Source of the DNA: Clostridia bacterium
Lineage (GTDB): Bacteria; Bacillota_A; Clostridia; UMGS1883
Assembly: GCA_017467965.1 (NCBI GenBank)
Contig: JAFUJZ010000021.1
Span: 1-28,612, forward strand
Reading direction: 5' to 3'
Length of the DNA stretch: 28,612 nucleotides
The translations under genes and the position numbers were made by a program. The notes beneath the pieces were generated by a model. It was given only the letters and a program-made list of their open reading frames with translations, was not told the DNA's origin and made no database searches. This document shows, one piece after another, positions 8,642 to 15,655 of the stretch (position 1 is its first letter; each line of letters begins with the position of its first letter).

Positions 8642-9361
8642 TTATAAGTTTTTTGCAATTTCCTTTTTGAGGCGTACCATAATCCGTTTTTCAAGACGAG
8701 ATATATAGCTTTGACTTATTCCGAGCATGTCGGCAACTTCTTTTTGTGTTTTTTCGTTTTTTCCGCCAAGTCCGTAACGCAGGTTGATGATTTCTCTTTC
8801 TCGTGTATTAAGCCTTTTCATAGCCCCTTTCAAAAGCTCCAGCTCTGCTTGCTCCTCCAAATTTGCCTCCACGGTGTCGTTTTCTGTTCCCAACACATCT
8901 GATAAGAGTAGTTCGTTACCGTCCCAATCCACATTCAACGGTTCATCAAAGCTGACCTCACTTTTTTGTGCGTTATGTTTTCTCAAATACATAAGTATTT
9001 CGTTTTCAATACACCGTGACGCATATGTTGCCAGCTTAATTTTTTTGTCGGGCTTAAAGGTGTTTACGGCTTTTATCAGCCCTATTGTCCCTATGCTTAT
9101 GAGGTCTTCTATGTATATGTTGGTATTTTCAAATTTTTTTGCTATATATACAACAAGCCTAAGGTTGTGTTCAATGAGTGCGTTTTTTGCCGCATCGGTT
9201 TCAATCCGGGATAAAAGCTTTTCTTCCTCTTCTTTTTCCAGTGCTCTGGGCAGAGCTTCACTTCCGCCTATATAATGCACCTCTGACGGAGAAAATTTAC
9301 GTATAAGCTCCTCGTAGCTTTTTGCGGCTATTTTTTCAATAAGATTTTTAATATTCACCAT
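8642..9361 (-). CDS. sigE: RNA polymerase sporulation sigma factor SigE (pro-sigma-E)
   Basis: Sigma-E directs early mother-cell gene expression in sporulation and is made as an inactive precursor. The first ~30 residues form a helical pro-sequence ending near [11 protein letters not shown], the block just after the processing site in Bacillus pro-sigma-E. Region 2 is nearly canonical ([53 protein letters not shown]). The SigE-typical [24 protein letters not shown] linker follows, and then region 4 with the helix-turn-helix [22 protein letters not shown]. An in-frame ATG at 9367 touches AAAGGA with no spacing, so ATG 9361 (six bases away) is preferred. It follows spoIIGA by 12 bp, the classic pair. 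The next sigma gene, sigG, which usually follows, is absent here. Confidence 0.96.
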   Translation of the reverse strand: MVNIKNLIEKIAAKSYEELIRKFSPSEVHYIGGSEALPRALEKEEEEKLLSRIETDAAKNALIEHNLRLVVYIAKKFENTNIYIEDLISIGTIGLIKAVNTFKPDKKIKLATYASRCIENEILMYLRKHNAQKSEVSFDEPLNVDWDGNELLLSDVLGTENDTVEANLEEQAELELLKGAMKRLNTREREIINLRYGLGGKNEKTQKEVADMLGISQSYISRLEKRIMVRLKKEIAKNL

Positions 9362-9373
9362 AACCATTCCTTT

Positions 9374-10225
9374 TCAGTTTATTATTAAATCGGGGCTTAA
9401 AAGTGCATGATAATCCTCGTTTTTAAAAAGCCGCGTTTCGCTTATGCCCACAACGCACCGCTTTACGTCTCTTTCGTCCACTTGTACCCTGTCGGGGCAA
9501 AAACCGGGCATTATGCCGCTTTCTTTTCCGACACTTGTAAAAGGCACAAGCCGTATTCTTAAGCCCGCCTCTTTTATCGCATCTATAAGGCTTTGCTTTT
9601 GAGGGATTAGTTTTTTCATCTGATCGTATTCGCACACTATGACAGGATCGCCCGTTATGGGGTCGGAGAGCGAGTTGCCTGTGTCTATGATTGCCTTTAT
9701 GTCAAAAGTCTGTCCTTGAACGTATATCCTTAGGTTTCGTTCTGCAGCTTTTTTTGTGATACGTTTTCTGCGCATACGCCCTATGGCAAATATCAAAAAA
9801 TATACCCCTGCACAGCACAGTAGCGCAACTTGCCACGGAAGATTAAAATATACTGTCCCGTTTGAATATACAGCCCCTGTTTTTGCACCGAGCCCTGTAG
9901 TTGTCATGATTGCAATTATGCCTCCTGCAAAAACAAAGCTTGCAATATAAAAGCTGCCTGTCATTTTCAAAAAATGACGCCATGATTTGATTTTATAAGC
10001 ACAAAGCACCATAACACAGGACAAAACAAGCTTCATTCCCATGCTTAAAACAAACTCAAAATTCGGGAAAAACATCAAAACAGCGCACAATGCCCCTACT
10101 GCCGACGAGGTAATTGTTCTTTTTGGGGTCGTGTCTTCACCCGTTATTACTCCCGATCCTTCAATAATAAGTATATTTATCAAAAAATTAACCATAAAAA
10201 GCACATCTATGTATACAGTTATCAT
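9374..10225 (-). CDS. spoIIGA: Sigma-E processing peptidase SpoIIGA
   Basis: SpoIIGA is a membrane-embedded aspartic protease that removes the pro-sequence of sigma-E in the mother cell after a signal from the forespore. The N-terminal ~150 residues contain about five membrane helices, beginning MITVYIDVLFMVNFLINILII. A basic stretch (RMRRKRITKK) leads to the soluble C-terminal protease domain with the catalytic motif IIDTGNSLSDPITGDPV, the Asp of DTG being the active residue, and a second block LVPFTSVGKESGIMPGFCPD. The frame extends upstream to 10321, but ATG 10225 is preceded by GGGGTG at good spacing and matches the family N-terminus. It gives 283 residues. It is first in the operon with sigE and has a Spo0A-type promoter candidate. 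Confidence 0.93.
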   Translation of the reverse strand: MITVYIDVLFMVNFLINILIIEGSGVITGEDTTPKRTITSSAVGALCAVLMFFPNFEFVLSMGMKLVLSCVMVLCAYKIKSWRHFLKMTGSFYIASFVFAGGIIAIMTTTGLGAKTGAVYSNGTVYFNLPWQVALLCCAGVYFLIFAIGRMRRKRITKKAAERNLRIYVQGQTFDIKAIIDTGNSLSDPITGDPVIVCEYDQMKKLIPQKQSLIDAIKEAGLRIRLVPFTSVGKESGIMPGFCPDRVQVDERDVKRCVVGISETRLFKNEDYHALLSPDLIIN

Positions 10226-10244
10226 GTTTTCACCCCACAATGCT

Positions 10245-10279
10245 ATTATACAGTTTTTTCCTTTAAAATATTGTCGCAA
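10245..10279 (-). promoter_or_regulatory. Candidate Spo0A-dependent spoIIG promoter with 0A-box-like site
   Basis: TATAAT at 10250-10245 is preceded 23 bp upstream by TTGCGA (10279-10274). This long spacing recalls the Bacillus spoIIG promoter, which needs Spo0A to compensate for over-spaced boxes. TGTCGCA at 10272-10278 on the plus strand matches the 0A box TGTCGAA at six of seven positions and overlaps the -35 box. Only one near-match is seen, so this is an inference. Confidence 0.5.
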
Positions 10280-10306
10280 AAGGGTATCAAACTCATCTTT
10301 TTTTGG

Positions 10307-10335
10307 TTGACAGACAAACAAAAAAGATATAGAAT
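10307..10335 (+). promoter_or_regulatory. Promoter of the hypE-hypD unit
   Basis: A perfect TTGACA (10307-10312), 17-bp spacer and TAGAAT (10330-10335). The expected start near 10342 is about 18 nt before the hypE ATG, leaving just enough room for its AAGGAA ribosome binding site. Confidence 0.78.
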
Positions 10336-10359
10336 TATTCTGATAAGGAATGTGATGAA

Positions 10360-11265
10360 ATGAACAGTGTACTTATATCCAATATCCAGCGGTTTTCAAC
10401 CAAAGACGGTCCCGGTATACGCACCACCGTTTTTGTGAAGGGTTGTCCGCTTCATTGCAAATGGTGCCACAATCCCGAAACCCACAATTCTCATTTTGAG
10501 ATTATGTACAACCGCGAAAACTGTACCTTCTGTGGCAGATGTGTTACAGCCTGCCCAACAAAGGCTATCACAATTGAAAACGGCAACCTTTATACAAACC
10601 TTGATTTGTGCAATCACTGTGGTGGCTGTACCGACGCATGCTATTATAACGCGAGGGAAATCTCGGGCAAAAAAATGACTGCCGAAGAGGTTTGCGATGT
10701 TGTATCGCGCGACGTTTCCTTTTATCAGGAATCCGGTGGCGGTGTAACATTTTCAGGTGGCGAATGTATGATGTTTCCCTCATTTTTACAGGAGGCTTTA
10801 AAAATCTGTAAGTCACACCATATACATACATGTGTTGATACATCAGGCTTTGCGCCCTTTTCTGAATTTGAAAAAATTCTTCCCTTTACAGACCTTTTCC
10901 TTTACGACATAAAGTCATACTCCTCATCGCTACACGCCTCTCTTACGGGAGTGGGCAATGAGCTTATATGGGAAAATCTCGAAAAGCTTTGCAATAGAGG
11001 CGCAAACATTAATTTGCGTATTCCTGTTATCGAAGGCTGTAATGCAGATATCGGAGATATCGAAAAAACAGCCGCCCGATGCAAAGAATTTGGTTTGAAA
11101 AAGGTGAATATACTTCCATATCATGATATGGGCAAATACAAGTATACAAAGCTCGGCAGGGACTACGACGGCAACAGCATGTCAACCCCGTCCGATGAAA
11201 AGCTTGAGCAAATTAAAAAAATATTTGAAGAATATTCCTTCACCGACATTAAAATTGGCGGATAG
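10360..11265 (+). CDS. hypE: Glycyl radical enzyme activating protein (radical SAM), probably HypE
   Basis: A radical-SAM activase that uses S-adenosylmethionine and an iron-sulfur cluster to install the glycyl radical on its partner enzyme. The radical-SAM motif is Cys29-x3-Cys33-x2-Cys36 in KGCPLHCKWCHNPE. A ferredoxin-like insert carries two more four-cysteine clusters, Cys55/58/62/66 and Cys84/87/90/94, typical of activases for dehydratases and lyases and absent from the pyruvate formate-lyase activase. GGGVTFSGGECMM is the SAM-binding GGE region. The 301-residue length is normal. AAGGAA precedes the ATG by 9 nt. It lies 169 bp upstream of hypD on the same strand, so it almost certainly activates that enzyme. 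The symbol rests on the partner call; the activase alone does not reveal the substrate. Confidence 0.9.
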   Translation: MNSVLISNIQRFSTKDGPGIRTTVFVKGCPLHCKWCHNPETHNSHFEIMYNRENCTFCGRCVTACPTKAITIENGNLYTNLDLCNHCGGCTDACYYNAREISGKKMTAEEVCDVVSRDVSFYQESGGGVTFSGGECMMFPSFLQEALKICKSHHIHTCVDTSGFAPFSEFEKILPFTDLFLYDIKSYSSSLHASLTGVGNELIWENLEKLCNRGANINLRIPVIEGCNADIGDIEKTAARCKEFGLKKVNILPYHDMGKYKYTKLGRDYDGNSMSTPSDEKLEQIKKIFEEYSFTDIKIGG

Positions 11266-11269
11266 TAAA

Positions 11270-11385
11270 CTGCAACCCCCTTTGGGGACATTCCCTACCC
11301 ATAGCCAACCCACAATTTCGTTTTCTGCAAACTATATTGAAAATGAATGAATGGATGTGTCCCCTTACCTTTGCAAATGTTGCAG
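11270..11385. repeat. Inverted-repeat-bounded spacer between hypE and hypD
   Basis: The 169-bp gap holds a 116-bp segment bounded by CTGCAAC (11270-11276) and GTTGCAG (11379-11385), with a nested pair GGGGACA (11284-11290) and TGTCCCC (11358-11364). The left arm also contains a tight hairpin CCCC-TTT-GGGG (11277-11287). It may be a remnant of a small REP- or MITE-like element or an RNA structure in the hypD leader. No coding frame and no clear promoter are seen in it. Confidence 0.5.
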
Positions 11386-11434
11386 TGATTCCAGAGCAAA
11401 TTAAATCAAAACCCACCAAAGGAGGATTATATAC

Positions 11435-13804
11435 ATGAGAGGATATACAGAAAGAACAAAAAAACTCCGCGAAATGAGCGTTTCTACAGACCCTGCACTT
11501 TCTATTGAGCGTGCTGTCATCATGACAGAAGCTTATCAGAAATATGAAGGCAGTGTGGATATTCCCGTTCTTCGCGCTTTGGCTTTCCGTGAATATATGG
11601 AAAGAAAAACCCTCGTTATAAACGAAGGCGAATTAATCGTAGGAGAAAAGGGTCACAATCTCCAGTGTGCACCTTCGTTCCCTGAGTTGTGCTGTCACAC
11701 AATCGAGGATATGGAGGTTATGGACGCAAGAGAATTAATAAGCTTTTCCGTAACAGAAGAGGACAAAAACCTCCAGAGAGAAAAGGTTATCCCCTACTGG
11801 GAAAAGCGTTCTATCCGTCACAAGATTATGGAGTCTACAAGCCAGGAATGGAAGGACTGCTACGCTGCAGGTATGTTTACTGAGTTTATGGAACAGCGCG
11901 GTCCCGGTCACACAGGTGCAGGTAATATTATTTACAAAAAAGGCTTCTCCGACTTTAAGAAGGACATTGATGCACGTATTGCACGCCTTGACTTTGTAAA
12001 CGACGAAAACGCTTACGACAAGAAGGCAGAGCTTGAAGCTATGAAAATTGCCTGCGACGGTATTATCACATTTGGTCGCCGCTATAGTGAATATGCCGCT
12101 AAGCTCGCTGAGAAAGAAACAGACCCTCAGCGAAAGGCAGATTTGCTTCTTATATCTGAAAACTGTAAGCAGGTACCCGAATTTGCTCCCAAAACGTTCC
12201 ACCAAGCGCTCCAGATGTACTGGTTTGTACATATCGGTGTAACAAGTGAGGTTAACCCCTGGGACGCTTTCACTCCCGGCAGACTTGACCAGCACCTTTA
12301 CCCCTTCTATAAGAAAGAGTTAAAAGAGGGCACACTTGATTACGACAAGGCTCGTGAGCTTTTGGAATGCTTCTGGATTAAATTTAACAACCAGCCTGCT
12401 CCTCCTAAGGTAGGTATTACTCTTAAGGAAAGCGGCACATATACAGACTTCTGTAACCTTAATACAGGCGGTATTACAGAAGACGGCAAAGACGGCGTTA
12501 ACCCCGTAAGCTATATTATCCTCGATACAATGGATGAAATGAAGCTTCTCCAGCCCTCGAGCAATGTTCAGATTTCCAGAAAAACTCCTGATGAGTTCCT
12601 TCTCCGTGCATGTGAAATTTCCCGTAAGGGTTGGGGGCAGCCGGCGTTCTACAATACAGAGGCTATTATTCAGGAGCTTTTAAATGCGGGCAAGTCTATA
12701 GAGGACGCTCGTCACGGTTGCTCGACAGGCTGTGTTGAAACAGGCTGTCTTGGCAAGGAAAACTACGCTTTAACAGGCTATTTCAATATTCCTAAGGTTC
12801 TCGAAATCACTCTTAACAATGGTTTTGACAACTATACGGGCAAGCAGATTGGTCTTAAGACAGGCAAGAGCGAAGACTTCAAGAGCTATGAAGAATTGTA
12901 CGACGCTTTTCTTCGTCAAATGCACCATTTCCTTGATATCAAGATTGCAGGCAACAATATTATCGAAAAGATTTACGCAAAATATATGCCTGTGCCCTTC
13001 CTTTCCATTATCATGGAGGACTGTATTGAAAAAGCACAGGACTACAATGCAGGCGGCGCAAGATACAACACTTATTATATCCAAGGCGTTGGTATCGGTA
13101 CTATTACAGATGCACTCAGTGCTATCAAGTACAACGTGTTTGATGAAAAGAAGTTTACGATGACAGAGCTTTGTGATGCTGTGAAAGCCGACTTTGAAGG
13201 CTACGACCGTATTTACAATTTAGTTTCCAACAAAACTCCCAAATACGGTAACGATGATGACTATGCAGACACTATCATGAAAACGGTGTTTGACAGCTAC
13301 TGTAACTATATCACGGGCAGACCTACAATCAAGGGCGGTCAGTACCGTATAGATATGCTCCCCACAACATGCCACGTTTATTTTGGTGAAGTGTGCGGTG
13401 CACTTCCCAACGGACGAAAAGCAGGCAAACCCATGAGCGAGGGTATTTCTCCCGAAAAGGGTGCCGATACAAACGGCCCGACAGCTGTTATCAAGAGTTG
13501 TTCTAAAATGGATCATTTGAAAACAGGCGGCACACTCTTGAACCAGAAGTTTACACCAGCAGTGCTCCGCGGTGAAGACGGTCTTAAAAACCTTGCAGCA
13601 TTAATCCGTGCATACTTTGCTCTTGACGGTCACCACATTCAGTTCAACGTTATTGACCGCGCAACACTTATCGAAGCACAGAAGCATCCCGAGGAATACA
13701 AGGATCTTATCGTTCGTGTTGCAGGTTACAGCGACCATTTCCGTAATCTTTCCAAAGCTTTACAGGACGAAATTATCAACAGAACTGAGCAATCCTTCTC
13801 TTGA
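11435..13804 (+). CDS. hypD: Glycyl radical dehydratase, probably trans-4-hydroxy-L-proline dehydratase
   Basis: HypD removes water from trans-4-hydroxy-L-proline by glycyl radical chemistry, giving (S)-delta-1-pyrroline-5-carboxylate (P5C). The 789 residues have the two family hallmarks: the thiyl site Cys433-Val-Glu435 in STGCVETGC and the glycyl radical Gly764 in VRVAGYSDHF. Other HypD active-site positions, as I recall them from the Clostridioides difficile enzyme (F152, H160, D278, S334, D339, F340, C434, E436, Y450, T645, G765), are all matched here one residue earlier: F151, H159, D277, S333, D338, F339, C433, E435, Y449, T644, G764. The N-terminus (ERTKKLRE, SIERAVIMTEAYQKYEG) also fits. 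AAAGGAGG precedes the ATG by 9 nt. No proC lies beside it, unlike some known loci. Glycyl radical family membership is certain; the substrate is a strong inference. Confidence 0.88.
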   Translation: MRGYTERTKKLREMSVSTDPALSIERAVIMTEAYQKYEGSVDIPVLRALAFREYMERKTLVINEGELIVGEKGHNLQCAPSFPELCCHTIEDMEVMDARELISFSVTEEDKNLQREKVIPYWEKRSIRHKIMESTSQEWKDCYAAGMFTEFMEQRGPGHTGAGNIIYKKGFSDFKKDIDARIARLDFVNDENAYDKKAELEAMKIACDGIITFGRRYSEYAAKLAEKETDPQRKADLLLISENCKQVPEFAPKTFHQALQMYWFVHIGVTSEVNPWDAFTPGRLDQHLYPFYKKELKEGTLDYDKARELLECFWIKFNNQPAPPKVGITLKESGTYTDFCNLNTGGITEDGKDGVNPVSYIILDTMDEMKLLQPSSNVQISRKTPDEFLLRACEISRKGWGQPAFYNTEAIIQELLNAGKSIEDARHGCSTGCVETGCLGKENYALTGYFNIPKVLEITLNNGFDNYTGKQIGLKTGKSEDFKSYEELYDAFLRQMHHFLDIKIAGNNIIEKIYAKYMPVPFLSIIMEDCIEKAQDYNAGGARYNTYYIQGVGIGTITDALSAIKYNVFDEKKFTMTELCDAVKADFEGYDRIYNLVSNKTPKYGNDDDYADTIMKTVFDSYCNYITGRPTIKGGQYRIDMLPTTCHVYFGEVCGALPNGRKAGKPMSEGISPEKGADTNGPTAVIKSCSKMDHLKTGGTLLNQKFTPAVLRGEDGLKNLAALIRAYFALDGHHIQFNVIDRATLIEAQKHPEEYKDLIVRVAGYSDHFRNLSKALQDEIINRTEQSFS

Positions 13805-13837
13805 TTTGTTCAATTTAACAAAATTTCGCAAATGGTG

Positions 13838-13866
13838 TTGACAAATAATTTATTTCAGTATACTAT
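13838..13866 (+). promoter_or_regulatory. Promoter of the small 87-residue protein gene
   Basis: TTGACA (13838-13843), 17-bp spacer, TACTAT (13861-13866). No hairpin terminator was found between the hypD stop and this promoter, so read-through from hypD is also possible. Confidence 0.75.
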
Positions 13867-13922
13867 GTGCGTGTAAGGCAACTTACAATATGCAGAAAAC
13901 GATTTTAAGGAGGTATTCAATC

Positions 13923-14186
13923 ATGGAAAAATTTACAGTACGTAACCTTGACTTGCAGGGCTTTATTAAGGAGCTTTCAAATTGCACAGGCAATGTTTGG
14001 ATGTCTACAGAAGATGGCGACAAGATTAATCTTCAGTCCGCATTCTGCCGTCTTATCGGTCTTAAGAGTATTCTTGAAGGCGGTAAGCTCAGCGAAGCTA
14101 CTATTGAATGCGAAAACCCCGATGATGAATCCCGTCTTTTCAGATTCAACCTCTACGGAAGAAGCTCTTCTGAAGACGAAGAATAA
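13923..14186 (+). CDS. Small acidic protein of unknown function (87 aa)
   Basis: I do not recognise this protein. It has a perfect AAGGAGG ribosome binding site 7 nt before ATG 13923, its own promoter and its own terminator, so it is very likely a real and well-expressed gene. The 87 residues contain no signal peptide or membrane helix. The core looks like a small alpha/beta fold: MEKFTVRNLDLQGFIKEL, a strand VWMSTEDGDKINLQ, a helix AFCRLIGLKSILEGG, then a strand LSEATIECENP and LFRFNLYG. It ends in an acidic and serine-rich tail (SSSEDEE). An in-frame ATG at 13890 exists, but the ribosome binding site decides for 13923. The position after hypD may be coincidental, since it has its own promoter. 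Confidence 0.8.
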   Translation: MEKFTVRNLDLQGFIKELSNCTGNVWMSTEDGDKINLQSAFCRLIGLKSILEGGKLSEATIECENPDDESRLFRFNLYGRSSSEDEE

Positions 14187-14204
14187 TTAAATACTTAGCT
14201 TTTG

Positions 14205-14235
14205 AAAGGCTGTTGCATATGCAACAGCCTTTTTC
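14205..14235 (+). terminator. Terminator of the small protein gene
   Basis: A fully self-complementary 28-base stretch (arms 14205-14218 and 14219-14232), GC-rich near its base (GGCTGTTGC), is followed by a short T-run. It starts 18 bp after the stop codon. Confidence 0.85.
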
Positions 14236-14244
14236 ATATACAAC

Positions 14245-14275
14245 AAAAAAACGCAACCTTTTGGTTGCGTTTTTC
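14245..14275. terminator. Terminator downstream of the 419-residue SLH protein, possibly bidirectional
   Basis: A perfect 12-bp stem (14247-14258 with 14263-14274; core CGCAACC/GGTTGCG) closes a TTTT loop. Read on the minus strand it ends in seven T residues, five bases after the SLH gene stop at 14280. Confidence 0.88.
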
Positions 14276-14279
14276 GTTA

Positions 14280-15539
14280 TTAAAGACCTAAAGCTGCGTT
14301 AATTGCATTATATACAATCACTGCACATTCTGCTCTTGTTGCAGGAAGTGTAGGCTCAAACTTATTGTTAGCAGCATCTCTCAAGGGTGCAACAGAGTTA
14401 GAGTAAAGTGCACTTACGGCCTCCTGTGCATAAGAAGGTACGTTTGCTGCATCCGCAAATGTAATCGCAGTACCGTCAGCATTTGTCTTAGCCTTGAATT
14501 CGGGGTTTATAGACTTGATATATCTGTAAACGATAAGGCAAAGGTCAGCACGTGTGATGTTTGAATTGGGGTCAAATATAGTTTCGCTTCTGCCCTTGAT
14601 AAATCCAAACTTGTAAGCCGCCGATACATAGGGATATTCCCAAGCTGTAGTCGGTACGTCTGTAAATGTACTTGTGTAAGCTTCCTTTGAGCTATATCTG
14701 CCGGAGGCTGTTACAATAATCTTTGCAAACTCTGCTCTTGTTATCTGGTTGTTGGGCTTAAATGTACCGTCGGGATATCCGTTGATAACGCCCATTTCAA
14801 CAAGCGCATATACAGCCTTTTCTGCCCATAAAGCCTGGTTCATATCAGAAAAAGTAACCTTGGGCTTTGCAGGTGTTGTAGGCTTTTCATCTTCGGGCTC
14901 TGTTACATCGCCTTCGTCTTCAAAACCACCGTTGCCGCCGTCTGTCACAGGTTTCTTTTCAGGTTCTGTGGGTGTAACCTCAGGCTCCGTAGGAGTTACC
15001 TCGGGTTCTGTAGGAGTTACTTCAGGTTCCGTGGGTTTAACCTCGGGCTCTGTTGTTTCATCTTCAGGCTCTGTTGTCTGGTTTTCATCCTCAACATCAC
15101 CGTCGAGCAGACCATTATCAAAGATAATTGTCTTAATTGTTTCCACAAGGGGCTCAAATTCGGGAGCGATAATGCCTTCAGCACCGTCAAGTACCGCACC
15201 GGGGTAAGCTGCCACAAGAGCGTCTCTCAATTTGATATGTGGACGCTTTGTTATAGTGTCATTGATTGCTTCTATTACATAGGGTTCAAAATTTTCTTCT
15301 GTTATTTCTTCGCCTACATTAAGAAGATATTCCTGCAAATCATACAAAAAGTTGATGATATTTGCTTCGGATGCGCCTTTTGCCAAAACTGCATCTACAA
15401 ATTCGGGATAAAGTGCCGCACATTCCTCATATGCGTCCTCAACGGAGTATTCAACTCCGGCATTAACCCAAGGTGCCATTGCAAAAAGCATAACCACAGC
15501 TATTGTAAGTGCTGTCAATTTTTTAAAAATATTTTTCAT
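14280..15539 (-). CDS. Secreted SLH-domain cell-surface protein (419 aa)
   Basis: A surface protein expected to attach to the cell wall through three S-layer homology domains. From ATG 15539 (AAAGGAA upstream) it begins with a signal peptide (MKNIFKKLTALTIAVVMLFAMAPWVNA). Residues ~28-145 are a helical region of unknown role. A Thr/Glu/Pro linker follows at 155-214 with three TEPEVTP repeats. SLH domains lie at about 228-279 (INGYPDGTFKPNNQITRAEF), 291-343 (IKGRSETIFDPNSNITRADL) and 359-417 (FEPTLPATRAEC). The third has lost the usual GYPDG part. It lies downstream of the larger SLH protein on the same strand; an imperfect terminator-like hairpin separates them, and no convincing promoter was found in between. 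The ligand or enzymatic role is unknown. Confidence 0.9.
   Translation of the reverse strand: MKNIFKKLTALTIAVVMLFAMAPWVNAGVEYSVEDAYEECAALYPEFVDAVLAKGASEANIINFLYDLQEYLLNVGEEITEENFEPYVIEAINDTITKRPHIKLRDALVAAYPGAVLDGAEGIIAPEFEPLVETIKTIIFDNGLLDGDVEDENQTTEPEDETTEPEVKPTEPEVTPTEPEVTPTEPEVTPTEPEKKPVTDGGNGGFEDEGDVTEPEDEKPTTPAKPKVTFSDMNQALWAEKAVYALVEMGVINGYPDGTFKPNNQITRAEFAKIIVTASGRYSSKEAYTSTFTDVPTTAWEYPYVSAAYKFGFIKGRSETIFDPNSNITRADLCLIVYRYIKSINPEFKAKTNADGTAITFADAANVPSYAQEAVSALYSNSVAPLRDAANNKFEPTLPATRAECAVIVYNAINAALGL
14959..15042 (-). repeat. 21-bp tandem repeat encoding the TEPEVTP linker
   Basis: Four consecutive 21-bp units (14959-14979, 14980-15000, 15001-15021, 15022-15042) differ from one another at several positions, mostly in third codon places. 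They encode the repeated TEPEVTP-type linker of the SLH protein, a spacer likely to vary in copy number between strains. Confidence 0.85.
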
Positions 15540-15599
15540 GGTATAATTGTTCCTTTCTGTCGGATTTTCATCCAAATATTTCCACACACATAAACAACC

Positions 15600-15631
15600 T
15601 CAAAAGGTTGCAGCAAGCTGCAACCTTTTGA
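15600..15631 (-). terminator. Hairpin between the two SLH genes (terminator or attenuator)
   Basis: A perfect 14-bp stem (15600-15613 with 15618-15631) with a 4-base loop lies 24 bp after the stop of the large SLH gene. On the minus strand the T-run is short (TTTTGAGG), so termination may be partial and allow expression of the second SLH gene. Confidence 0.65.
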
Positions 15632-15655
15632 ATTATACCTTAAATTATTTTGAAA

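Noticed and set aside
11435..13804. Pyruvate formate-lyase, glycerol dehydratase or choline lyase as the identity of the glycyl radical enzyme
   Set aside because: It has a single catalytic Cys-x-Glu motif rather than the Cys-Cys pair of pyruvate formate-lyase, and its other active-site residues fit hydroxyproline dehydratase position by position.
14959..15042. CRISPR-like direct repeats
   Set aside because: The 21-bp units are contiguous with no spacers and encode an in-frame TEPEVTP linker.
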